Part shown: positions 1-13,205 of the stretch, piece after piece
How positions within the stretch are numbered: the stretch's first letter is position 1
How the letters are laid out: every line of letters starts with the position of its first letter
From: Oasisia sp. SBJ-2009
Taxonomy: Eukaryota; Annelida; Polychaeta; Sabellida; Siboglinidae
Direction of reading: 5' to 3'
Assembly (NCBI GenBank): GCA_964017155.1
Contig: OZ024865.1
Span: forward strand, 42,141,120 to 42,205,119
Length of the DNA: 64,000 bases
Notes under the pieces: model-generated
The model's input: only the letters and a program-made list of their open reading frames with translations
Databases searched by the model: none
Told to the model about the DNA's origin: nothing
Position numbers and translations under genes: made by a program

Positions 1-673
1 TCATGTGGAATTTAATCAAATGCATTTATCCTTACGTCATTTTAAAATTAGTAATTTTGTTACTATTTAAGTATATTATTTTATTTAGTTTTTGTTTAAT
101 ATTACACTTTTTAAACATTTGCACAAGATAATAAGTAATGAAATGGGTGTTTTATTTTACTATTTAATTTAGGCCTATATTCAGAATGTATTTTGATATT
201 GTTTAAATATGTCATCCAATCTTAGCTAATATTTATATTAGAACAATTAGAACAACTAAAAAATTGGACGCTATGCAAATACATTATATTATTATTACTA
301 CTACTACTGGTATTCCATCTGTGGTAGCTTGCTTCTGCATGTTTTAATTTAGCTGCGTCTTCAAAACTATTGATTTTCCGTAATTGCATGTTAAGTTTAT
401 TTTGATACATATTTAATTATCGTCAACATGTTTGTGTTTCTTGTCATCTCATATGGATAACCAGAGAAAATGACAATTATGTGATTATGATCAAAAGCCT
501 TGGCAGTGACCATGATTCACATTGTTAAAGATGCAACAATTTCTGGGACGGGTTCCAGTTAGTTAATTAATTGCTACTCATTAACAGCAACTCGCTGAGT
601 AATTCTTTTGTATCAATGAATTAGAAATGGTTCACGTTGTGCACAGCATATATTTGGAGCTGTTATCTTCCAA

Positions 674-739
674 ATGTCCAAATACATAGTCATTTTGGTG
701 AAGCTATATATTGTGACTATGGGAACTGTTTTATTGCAG
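674..739 (+). other. Signal-peptide-like reading frame just upstream of V exon A
   Basis: An ATG at 674 opens a frame beginning MSKYIVILVKLYIVTMGTVL, a good signal-peptide pattern (short basic start, long hydrophobic core). It runs straight into the V exon but one frame off. At the join, an 11-bp unit is repeated in tandem (740-750 and 751-761). With one unit only, this frame would run directly into the V-domain frame. Either this is the original leader, thrown out of frame by the 11-bp duplication, or the leader is on another exon and the AG at 738-739 is a true acceptor. I cannot decide between these from the sequence. Confidence 0.4.
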
Positions 740-1033
740 GGGTTCACACAGGGTTCACACAAGTACCCAGCAATATCGTTACTAAAGTTGGACAGAGCTT
801 CACACTTCTCTGCGCTGGGACCGCACTCTGCTGGAAGCGATTTCCTCTTGGCAACTTTCTGACTGCTAAACTACAGCTGGGAGGCAGATGTGCTCGTGAT
901 CAATGTAGTCTGAACACAATAGCCAGAAACTATTACCTCACTGTCAAGTCAGCAGTTCGGGGAGATGGCGGAACGTACAGATGCCGGCCACAATATGGCC
1001 GTCTAATCCGAGGTGCAGAAGTCATTGTCTTTG
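740..1033 (+). CDS. Gene A exon: V-type Ig domain (membrane-distal)
   Basis: The exon is 294 bp, with acceptor TTTTATTGCAG and donor G|GTAAGG, phase 1 at both ends. The B-strand cysteine is in [12 protein letters not shown], followed by the core Trp (CWK). The C-terminal V-set signature is GDGGTYRC, matching the usual D-x-G/A-x-Y-x-C. It then ends in an A-E-V-I-V-F strand. Two extra cysteines lie in [10 protein letters not shown]. The start of the exon (to about 811) is identical to gene B. From there on the two diverge heavily while neighbouring exons do not. The AG at 738-739 is the best acceptor, but see the leader-like frame directly upstream. Confidence 0.8.
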
Positions 1034-4000
1034 GTAAGGTGTTTTTAGTTTTTTTTCTTCAAAACAGCCAATTTTGTCCCTAACCATATCCATCTGTTGC
1101 CGTAACTTCCTCAAATTTCACTCTTAAAATCATGGTTAATGCATGGGGTTAATTAATCCCGTGTGAAAGGAATGTGTAGAACATTGTCACATTTTGGGCC
1201 ACCTGATTATTATATCTATGTAGGCCGCCATTTTTAATTGAAAAGCGCTAACATGTAATGCAGTTAACAACATTTAGACATGGCTACTATATCGATTAAA
1301 ATGCCTGAAAATGTTTCAAATAATGTAGAATATGTAGATAAAATATATGAATAGTTTTCTTATATTTGGCCATCTGAAACTACACCCTGTAGGCTGCTTT
1401 TATCTAATTCAAAATAATTAACATTTAATGGCATCTTATATGTCATAAACATTTCGAAACTTCAACACATCAGCATTATTAACAGCCGTAACAAACTAGA
1501 ATCTGTGTCATTTGTCAGGAAAATACGACAGAGATACTAACGAATCAAGCTATGTTAATAGCGAAACGACTATATAGGTGCATATAAGATGTGCACCATT
1601 AATTTAATGAAAATCAGTGTAAACAGAAAAAGAAATTGTTGGAGTGATAAGTGAAGGAAAATACTTTCAGTAAATAAGGCTCAATGGCACCAATCGTGTA
1701 GACTCGAGTACAATAGCGTAAGACTGCAAACGACGGAGAAGAGACTGCGCCATAAACCACCTAAATATGCTGACAATAACGAACCAGCAGTCGGTGTTTT
1801 TATTTATGCAGCTACGTCAAAACTTGACAAATATTGTAATGTTCGATGAACCAATCTCCTTCAAACGCTCATTCCAAAAAGGACTGTTAAAAACAGCCAG
1901 TATCCAACCTGTTGTTTGCTCTGGGAAACCTGTTAATAGAAGGTCTAAGTATTAAAGGAACAGTGCCAAGGCACTTCAGCACATAGTTCACTTCATGCAT
2001 TTAGCATCATCTAGGTACTGAACTTCACCAAATGAGCCTATTCAGAAACGATTGCATCTTTGAGACATTCAGTAGTATAGGAGACAATAGGTAATGTCCC
2101 TCGGCAGCCTGTAACATCCTAGTCTCAGTATACCCATGGCAATGCCTCTCAATAAAAGATTATTATACCTTTTTACAGTTATGTTATATTTTCTACTTTT
2201 ATGATATTGTTAACTATAAATGTTATGGTTATAGTTATAGTTATGGTTAGTTGATCCGTGTACTTATGTTATTTTGAGGGTGTGTCCAGATTTTCGGTAC
2301 ATTTCAGGAAATGAAAATGAGGAAAACATAATTTGTTAAGTTCACTTTATTTTTATTATTGTCTTCTGGATATTTCTCGATGAAAATATGACATGCACAC
2401 CCCTCCCCGTCGTATATAATAGTCAATATTAGCTCCTTGCGACGTACCCCATTCAGATTTAGATATGGGCATCGATCAAAAACCAACAATCAATCTGTAA
2501 TATTTCAATTAATATGATATACCAAAACAATTATGTAAGTGCTGTTACGGGAAAAATGCAGTTTTTGTTCAATGACGCTATGTAGATCAAAGCAAATTAT
2601 ATTATAAATTCACCATCACATTTTTTCTTCTGTTTGTAAATTAAGCGATATTTTCTGGTGGATGGAGGGATATTTGAGGTTAGATACAGACAAATAAAGA
2701 ATGCTGTGTAACATAATTCTGATGCACAGTTTAAATGATTGATACAGTAATAATAATGAAACTTTATTGCCATTTTTAATATGCATTACATGCATTAGAT
2801 TGTCCGTCTTGAACATGCTGTTACTGATAGATAGCGGGCACCGTAATTTAGCTAGATCCACAAGGATCAGGTGGTGAATAGTATAAAATAGTTGTGTTGA
2901 TTAATAGTGAGGAGATCAAGGTAAACACATATCTATTGAATGTTTTAGTTTTGGTTTTGTGAAGACGTATATTTGGGCAATCAGTATGTTACTACTAATC
3001 TAACTTATTACTTTATACTCTGTAACATGATTTTACTACATGAAAAGGATGAAATAGGTTCCATTAGTTATAAATAATAACTTGATTGTACCCATTGTAA
3101 AACAGAACCCACCTAACAAAGGTATTTTGGAAATTGTCTTTTCATCAGTGATCTCCACTTGGATAACGTATTTGTTTAACTAAATTAAGATAAACCCCAT
3201 TTTGTGAGTAAAATATGGACAGTTTAGTTTGTAAATATTCTAAGAATTGGTGTATAACCACATATAACAATGACTTAACAATGAGAATTACATTACAATG
3301 TCGCCATTGCCACAATGGAATATCTTTCTAATTGTGGTTTAAATTGGCAAAATACTGAAAAATATAATTGGCCTAACAGCAGGTGATGTCGACTTCAAGT
3401 GAGAATTGGCATTAACATGTCCTAGATGTTTTCTACGAAAGGATGGGTGAATCATTATTATCATTCCAAAATGACTAAGCACTTTTCAGACCTCGAATTT
3501 CCATTCTCCGTTCTTTTCCAGAATCAGACCCTCTGTGTACGACGAACGCCACAGACAACAAAGCGATAGCAGGAGACTATGTTGCGTACTGGTGTGAAGT
3601 GGCCTACACGGGAAGATGGGCTCCTGTGATGGAGTGGAAAGACAACGAGACCGTTGTACAAGCCAAGGTTGAACACGGCCAGAACAACACAAGTAACGTG
3701 AAAACTGTGACGTACACTTACGTCACTGAATTGACACCAGCAGACAATAATCACGTCTTCTCTTGTCGAACTTACTTTGATCAACCAAAGCCAGGCACAA
3801 TGAAAGCCTATGAAGCAACTAACATACCTACAACTGACAATGTGCTTTCTAATTATACATCGCCAAACCTCACTGTTTATTGTAAGTATTGGATATACAA
3901 CATGTATAAGACAAGCAGTATTTATTAACTCTTTCATATTGCTTGCTTTAAAATATTATTGATCGTGCCAAATAGCCATAGCTACCTAAGTGAACTAGCC

Positions 4001-6309
4001 CTATCTACCAAATTTTTTATGTGTCATATTGTCACCCATGTCAATTAATGACATGATTCAACAGCCAATCAAGCCTAAATTATGAAAACAAATCTGAGTT
4101 ACATATTGCCAAATGTGTATATATTTTGTTTTGTAGAATTAAATATCCGCATATCTATTTCATACAATTTGTGCAATGTTGTGACCTTTTGCAGATGGTC
4201 CACACTTACTGGTTTTCGATCCTGTAAAAGTGATGTATGATCGTGAAGAAAAAGTCAAGATATTAGCTGACAGCAATCCATCCACGAGGACCTACGAGTG
4301 GTCGAATACTGCTACAAACAAAATACTAGAAAGATCAGACACATTCACAATACCTGCGTCTATGCATGGAAGTAATTCAATCAAAGTTACTGTGTGTAAC
4401 ACAATCCCACGTATCGGCGTCAGACCATCCACCACCAGATGCCAAGAATACCATTTAAACTTGACGGTGAAAAGTAAGCGGATTTTACAGTATCGTGTCA
4501 AAGGGTAATTGGATAATATGAGCATCGCGTAAGTCTGGTACCATTTGGGATGAGGTATACTTACATATAGAAATGCGCTAATCCTTAGAACAATACTGGT
4601 ATGTATAATTTTTAGTTAATATAATGTAAATAATCGTGTCAATTCAGCCATGTATCTGTACTCATCAACGTCTTACTTATCTACTTTACTAATACCACGT
4701 TTGCTCGCTACACACTAGCCTCAGCACCTGGACACTGTTGTAGATGCACTCGGTGTGCGGAAGTCTTTAGATCCTGGTGGTATCGCGTTGGTTTTGTTCC
4801 TTTCAGCGAATACGACGGCGAGCACCAGTAACACCACTAACACTTCCACTACCACCACCACCACCACCACCTCCACCACCACCACTACCACCATCACGAC
4901 CACACCAACTACAACAACAGCCTCACCTACCACCACTACCACCAACACCACCAACACCACCACACCACCAGCAACAACAACTTCACCTAACGCCAAGACT
5001 TGGAACTTTACCGATGATACGACTAACTACGAAGGTAAGCGTTTCGTTTCTCTTCACGGCAATCGTGTATAGTAGGAGAAGGTAATGTAGATGGCCAACG
5101 CCGCTATAGCTACAGTGTCATTACTAACTGACAACCCTTCTCCATATTGTAGACGCTACAGGGAAGTTGACAGTTGTCACGCTAAAATATTAGCATTGGA
5201 AAAGTGCGCATATGTGTATTTTATTTATGGTATGCCACATCGCAAAAATTCCTAATGCATATTAAATGTTACATGGTAATACGTTGTCGGAACTAAACTG
5301 AACAATACCATTCATGAGTTGTTTTTATTCCATCTGCTTTAACTGATGGTTTCTAAATTCTAATATTTGGTGTTCTGTGTACTTATTAATATAATTAGTA
5401 CTTTAAAATTACTTGTTATAAATGCTGTAAACGTGTGTTGCATAATAACACATATTATTTCCCCGGACTCTGTATTATTTGTCAATCATCTACTAGATGG
5501 TGGGGCCAGTTTCCAACTGCCAGTTGTGCTTTAATCGTTGGCTGATTTATTAGGTACTCCTGCTCCTATACGGTGAAATTGTCAATACACAAGTCAGACA
5601 ATTTTGCTTTCATTTATTAAAAACTATGTAAATGGTGATTACAATTACGGCTAAACAGTATTTCACCGTCCTATAGCGGAATAGAAACAAGACATTACCA
5701 AAAGTTCGTTTTCGATGTATACAAAAAAATTAAGTATGTATGAAACCTTTGACAAAATTCAAAAAATAAATAACAATATCCTTGTAGTGTTCACATACTA
5801 ATGCTTATTTATGGACTACACATCGTTTTTTCTGGCGTTAAATACATACTGTATGTTTGTAATTTATGAGTCTCTTTGTGTGGATTATGTCATGAGGGCT
5901 GCAGCCGATACAATTACTTTGAAAACGAGCCGAAAACGGCGGCGATCTCAAAGCTAAGACAGGTCTCCGCGAAACACCTGGCTTCAATTAAAAACAAATT
6001 GATATGTGTGGAATCTTTAGATAAATCTACGTTCTCTATGATGACCAGTATTTGTAGTATATCGGAATATCTCACAATAATTCATTTTGACGGTCGTTTC
6101 GACCAAACAGTTAACTTTGTAAACATGCTCTGAGTGCAAAGAAAGAGTGCGTTTGATGCCATTTGCTATTTTCATCAAGTTTGTTGGTAGTGGTTGGTTG
6201 TGTCTGGGGACACATTTCCCGTAGTATTTGAGATATGGAGACCCACCATGGCCCAGGCTGTGACTTGCTGAGCTACCTTTGTTGGCAGAGATGACTGCGG
6301 TATCCGCGG

Positions 6310-6379
<70 letters not shown>

Positions 6380-6396
6380 ATATATATTATATTATA

Positions 6397-6427
<31 letters not shown>

Positions 6428-6428
6428 T

Positions 6429-6510
<82 letters not shown>

Positions 6511-6537
6511 TATATGTATATATATATGTATATATAT

Positions 6538-6574
<37 letters not shown>

Positions 6575-7841
6575 TCCCAATTGGTAGGTGGACTGGGAAC
6601 TGGCGCCATCGTAGGCATCGCTCTAGGAGCCGTTTTCATCCTTGTCCCCATCTGCCTTATGAAAATGTTCGTCTTACACAAACGTAAGAGAAAAGGTAAG
6701 GATCTTTGTTCTGTTGTCGTAGCGGTAAAACAGTTGGTGTCACTAGGATGAGTTGGTAGTTTGCTGTAATGTTTTACTCTTTAGAATCTCTACAATCTAC
6801 AATCTAGTCTTATTTCATTTTAGATTACTTCACAAGGAATAGTGATATTTGTCGTGTGTTGGGTAGCGAAGTCTAAAATCAGAAAGAACTCCACAGTGTG
6901 GCGTATGTTTCATTAGATCTATTCACATAACCTACATTTGCTCCTTGTCACTTTCTCATAGTTCACTTCTGTGTCTTATTCGTTCAGTTTGCTCTAAATG
7001 TTTACATTCCCTTCTCGGTCTGTCTGCCCCAGTCTAATGATGTCTCCCTTATTGTCTCCCTGCTATCTCTTTATTCACCAATCCTTCTGTCCCTCCGTCT
7101 CAACTTCTTTCCCTCCCTAACAACCTCCTTTATATGGTAACAATGTATGCATGTAACTAATAGGGACAGGCTGTTCTTTATGTGGTGCGCAACGTAACTA
7201 TTTATTATTAAAATGGGTTTACGAGACTACGCGACCCGCGCATGCGCGCTAGATCCCGCTATATAAGCAATAGCTGGGGCGGGTTCGACCTCATTAATAA
7301 AAACAATATTCGAGCGTGAACATGCATAATTTTGTTTTCCGAATTTTCGTTTTTATATTGTCCAAATAATGTTTTACGTATTGGTTATTTACTGGTATTA
7401 GATGATAGAGTTTAGGTTTTAATTTCTAGTTACTTGATGATCGAATTTCGTTGGACCACAAGGAAGCAAAGCGTCGCCATTTTGTTTCCACTGCGATCTT
7501 CCTTCTCTTACCCTCCGAGGTTTGTGAAAGATAAACAATATGACACGGAGCCGGGACTTGGTGCGGACCATTGTACATTCATATAATAATAATAATAATA
7601 ATTAATAATAATTATAATTTGTGTTTATAAAGCGCCGTAGGCCTATATCCAGAAAACATTCTGCTCAGAGGCGTGTACATAAAACATTTGTAACATATAA
7701 ATGTATAAAATATGATTAATCAATTAAAAAGTCAAGTTGTTTAAATGATAATAAATAATTAATTAAATGTAGATTCTAAAACTCATAGTGTATAAGCTAA
7801 ACCTATCAGCAATAAATAAATATAAAAAATAAATAAGTAAT

Positions 7842-7909
<68 letters not shown>

Positions 7910-9693
7910 ATTTATTAATAAGATATTAAAACAATAAACTAAAATAGTTTGGGAAACTATAATTACGGTTAAAATAAATTCATTGTGAAAAAAAACCTAC
8001 AAGTAATTTATAAATGCTGCTTTAAAAAGATGTGTCTTTAAATTCGACTTAAAAAGTTCTAATGAGTCTATATGACGCAGACTGTCTGGCAGGTTGTTCC
8101 ACAGGCGCGGCGCCGTCACACAAAAGCTCCTGCGCAGGTTAGATTTTCTGGTTCATTGTTAGAATGTCTGGATTGCCAGATCGCTTTCCACGGATATCGT
8201 GGAGGGACTGTTGTTTTCGTCGCAAGTAGTGGCGAGAGTAAGTTGGCCGACGGGGTATCTAGTATTTGTATTCGTAGTGTAGGTGGCACTGATTTGGAGC
8301 TCCGCAGACGTTGCTTACAGGTAGATCTAAGCGAATGAATAATGACTGCGCCCAGGAATTGGTTAACATGGGCGTTAAGAGGGTAGTCGTGTGCCAGGTG
8401 GGGCGAAGGCAGAGTTGGCGGCGTATAATGTACGAGGATGGTTCGGCCAGTGTGACTGAAATCACCGACATTTTGAAGACCAACCAGCAGTGTCTGGACC
8501 AGGTAACGCGGCAGCCGAGCCTGTAGTAGCTGCTACTCGTTTCGCTACGGCAGTATTCGCTTAACCGACTGTCTCTCGGCTGCTTAACTTCGCCGAGAAG
8601 ACAGTCTGGTGACATTAACGGCGTTTGCCGTAATCGTGCCGTAATTCCTATTTTATAAGCAACAAAATATTTTTATTTGTTATTTTTTTTAAATATAAGT
8701 TTCTTTTTATAATACAACATTTTCTGATGAAAAGGTATCCTTATTGAATGTGTTATTTCAAATTCTGCCTGAGAACCAATCAGCATCTGTACCCTAATCT
8801 AGGGTAAGGCCGCCCTGGCGGTTACATGGGCAGCCCAGTAAACCCAGGCGGAGTTGAGGGGCTGAAAAGAGCTGCCACCCTACGGATTCTGGGTAACAGA
8901 GCCTATTACGGCAGCTAGCTGTATCGTTGACAGCGCGCCGGCAATGATAGACTAATGTTGAACGTCGCCTCGACGCTACCGAACAATTGCGTCGCGAGAT
9001 GCCTGAGATGATAAATCTCAAACAAACTGTTGTTCTTATTGTTGTAGTTGCCACGACGATGCCGTCAGGTAGACAGAACGCTCCAGTGACATCGACAGAC
9101 CGTCATCACAGACGACACAAGGAAGAATCAACTACACATGCTACAGTTGCTCTCCCATTGGCACCAGTGCATGGCCGGGCGAAGCCGACCGATCGCTCTA
9201 AGCCAGGTATTGTAGATATGATAAGGGCCTTGTCTGGGGATTCGCAGGTATAGGGTAACCATTCGTGTGTTTCCAACTGTAACCTTACATCAGGGCTGCC
9301 TACCATTACGGATTTTCCGTAATCATTACGGAATTTGACCTCAGAAATTACGGAAATAAGCAGACTTCAATAGCAGACTTCAGACTAGTATACACATCAA
9401 AGAACTGCGACACTTAAATGAATGTCCTGACAAGTTCATACCCAGTGGTCTGCCTAAGAAAATGTAATAATTCACTAGCTGCAATTTATCAGTAAACGAA
9501 GCCAGTGGCTGCTGTGGTAGTTGGGCAGGGGGCAAACCCAGAGTAGAGGGAAAGAAACAATTCATCAATGTTGTAATAACGTGGGATTTAGTTACAGCCA
9601 GGGAATGGGCAGACTGTCACTGGGAAAGGTTTGATTAATTATTGTAGGGCGGAGTGGATAAGAGGGGGTGGGACTGTCTGTATTAGTAGTAGT

Positions 9694-9756
<63 letters not shown>

Positions 9757-12700
9757 GGATTTGATGACTTCATGAGTCAAAGGTCCTATGTTAAAGCAGC
9801 TCTGTTTTTCAAATGTTTTCCTGAAAAGACTAGAATAAGGGTCAACATTAACTGGTCTGGGGTCAATTTCATTCTTTCAATTCCAATTCATTGCAATTCC
9901 TTTATTCAATTTCAGTTCAATTTCTTTCAATTCAATTTTTGTCTATTCCACCTATAATCATTTAATTCCCATTCCTGCTCTAATTCACGTAATAAAAAAG
10001 TTAGTATAAAAATATAATTATATATCTTTATAACATTTATATGGTTGTCACATTCTGGTTATAATCTACAAATGTTGTCAGTCTTCACTAGGCTTATGTT
10101 TGCTCTGGTAATCTTTGAACTTGAACTGGTTACATTTTGGACTGTTAGGAGATATCCTGGCTTCACTTCTGGTACCTGGGAAGTCCTAATAATTATTTGC
10201 TTAGCAAGTGACACTGGGAAAGTGTGATTGTTATCTGGGTAATTTCAATGGTTCTTTGAAGCATTCCCCAGCCAGCACTCATTCACAAGGCAGCAGAATA
10301 AGCCTGATTGACTTCCCATTCATCAGTTTCATCCACTAATTAATTGCTGGGCAGTGTTTGACCAGCAGGTTCATTGTCTAACTGTTCTTGGTCATTAAAC
10401 ACCATTGGCTGCACAGCAATACTCCAAACTGTCTGTAAAATATCAGATGCTCAATTCCTTTTTATTCAATTCCAAGTTCAAAATCTTTGAATTCCAATTC
10501 CGATTCAGTTCAAAATCTTTCAATCCCCATGTCAGCTCATTTTGTTCCAAATATTTCAATTCCCATTCCCGCTTCAATTCCGAAACTGAATTGGAATTGA
10601 ATTGATCAATTCTTTTTTAATTGACTCCTGCCCTGAACATTATACAGACGGTAGCTAGACATGGGTATCATTTCAAGGAACTCCCCCTTATACATATTAT
10701 GTCTAGTTTTTTTTTCGCAGCATGCTTGGTTAATTATCGAGTATATTTCTGTATAATAAGGACAATGTTCATGGTAATTTAGCCACAAGTCATGTCTTCT
10801 AACTCAAAAGGACCCCTCAATGACCTAGTTTTGCTCTAATGTAATTTAAGGGTAGTGTCCCCCCCCCCCTCTGCCAACCCGACACCTCCACCCCCATGAC
10901 CATTACGGAAAAATATTTTGTCAAGTAGGCAGCCCTGCCTTACATTCGCTGGTGTCAGTTGTCCTACACCAGCTGCTTCGTTAACAGCGCGCCGATAATG
11001 ATAGGCTGATGTCGAACGTCGCCTCGACGTTACCGAACAATTGCGTCGTGAGATGACAACTCTCTTACAAACTCTTCTTCCTTGTTTGTAGCGGCCGAGA
11101 CGATGCCGTCGACTAGACGGAAGGAATCATTGACATCGATAGACCAACAGGCGGCCAGACGTCGCAAACGACAGGAGAAGGAATCAACTGCACATGCTAC
11201 AGTTCCTCCCCCATCGATATCAGTGGATGACCTGACGAAGCCGATCGACAGCTCTATGACAGGTATTGTAGATGTGACAAGGGTCTTGTCTGGGGATTCA
11301 CAGGTACAGGGTAGCCATTTTTGTGTTTCCAACAGTAGCCTTACATGCGCAGGAGTCAGAGAAAATGAGAGATCTAGGCAGATGAATATGTGGATTTGTA
11401 TGTATTGTTGCCAGAGACCAGCAAGACTATATTCTTACTATGAGACAGCGAACGATGATAACCCAACAGTGTGTATCGCCCCCAAGACGAAAACGTCCAT
11501 CCGTTCTTTCAGCCAGTTATCTCGAGCATTTCAGATCCAGTGCAGTGCATCAGCCATTTTCCTGGGAGACACCACAGACGGGACCTTCATTTCTTAACAG
11601 GGATCCCTGCCCGTTCAGACATATCTGTAGGTGCCGTGGTGTGTTCACACTGGATTCTGGTGTATGCAATACTATGCACCATCATTAGGGAATAATATAT
11701 CAGTTGACCAGATATGAATGCCTCAATGAGAGACTTCACATAAGTCGGTTATCAGGTCATATTTGCTAAATATCCATCGTCACGATGTACACATGACAAC
11801 CGTTTCATCTGTTTTTTAGTAAATATGTCATATTGTCATCATGTCATATTGTCTGCAGGAATGTTTCTAACACGGTTGAAATATAAACGAGGGAAATGTC
11901 GTGCGATAATAGCTGGGAACTCGTCGAAAGGTATATGAATGGGCGATAAATGCAGGACGCTTCGCTATGTGCTATGTTTGACGTAGTGAATGCTGATTTA
12001 ATTTATCTGATAGTGTAATGTTTTATACAGCTTTTAAGCTGCTTGGTTACACCAGCTATTCCAAGTTCAAGTGTGGATATTTACGAGAAGGCGGGCGACC
12101 AAGAGGTAATTGCCTGTCAGCGTTAACTGATGATAGTGATACAGTTGAATGACACGTGACAACTCTAGTCTTCAGTTCGGAATTATCATGAGGGTAACAG
12201 GAGCCTCTCTGTATGATGCAATTGGCACGTTTTATTTAGCATAGTTGTTTTACCAGTGTGGAACGCCATTGCTAAAAACGTAAATAAATATGTCTAGACT
12301 ACTTTATTATTCTTTTGATGACCTGACGGTTATAATAGGATATCCAACTTTAGACACAGTGATGTGCAATAGGATGACTTCAACATGATATCACCTGACA
12401 GGCTGACACAGAGACGTATTAAGACGGGTTCCAATGTCAGTACCAATGCAATGGACAGCTATTTGTCTTTGGTGATCTTGACAACTACGTCATTCTCTGC
12501 ACAGTATATATTTGTTATGATTAAATGCATCCTTTCCAGTCAAAGCGGCAGCCGAACATGTAGCAGCTGCTATTCTTTCCCCTACGGCAGCTGCATCGTT
12601 GACAACTCGCCGGCAATGATAGACTGATGTCGAACGTCGCCTCGACGCTACCGAACAATTGCGTCGCGAGATGCGTGAGATGACAACTCTCTTACAAACT

Positions 12701-13122
12701 CTTGTTCCTTGTGTTGTAGCGGCCGAGACGATGCCGTCGAGTAGACAGAAGGAATCATTGGCATCGATAGACCAACAGGGGCCCAGACGTCGCAAAGGAC
12801 AGGAGGAAGAACCAACTGCACAAGCTACAGTTCCTCCCCCAACGATATCAGTGCATGGCCGGATAATACCGCCCGACCTCTATAAGCCAGGTATTGTCAA
12901 CGTGATAAGGGTATTGTCTAGCGATTCATAGACGGCTGGGAAATATCAGATTTCATCTTACACCACACCACACCACACCACACCACACCACACCACACCA
13001 CACCACACCACACCACACCACACCACACCACACCACACCACACCACACCACACCACACCACACCACACCACACCACACCACACCCACCCACCCACCCACC
13101 CACCCACCCACCCACCCACCCA

Positions 13123-13205
<83 letters not shown>

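Noticed and set aside
637..1083. Single-exon open frame covering the V domain
   Set aside because: It begins at a TTG, not an ATG, and runs through both splice sites into intron; the exon 740-1033 explains it better.
4721..4996. Val-rich - strand frame over the stalk
   Set aside because: Antisense shadow of the Thr-rich stalk exon.
5876..6133. 85-residue frame [15 protein letters not shown]...
   Set aside because: No splice sites in register, no domain; copy B conservation carries no weight because introns are equally conserved.
6175..6681. Tyr/Ile-rich open frames on both strands
   Set aside because: They are translations of the TA microsatellite.
8072..8615. Overlapping frames on both strands in the AT-tailed repeat
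   Set aside because: No recognisable domain and opposite-strand overlap; treated as mobile-element remains.
8554..8910. Small insertion flanked by TACGGCAG repeats in tail unit 1
   Set aside because: The 8-bp direct repeat fits a target duplication, but the ends share no inverted repeat, so I did not call an element.
9592..9957. Poly-Ala and poly-Ser frames
   Set aside because: Trinucleotide repeat inside the hAT-like element, no gene context.
12955..13200. CRISPR-like or satellite array
   Set aside because: Pure short tandem repeats without spacers, in a eukaryotic intron.
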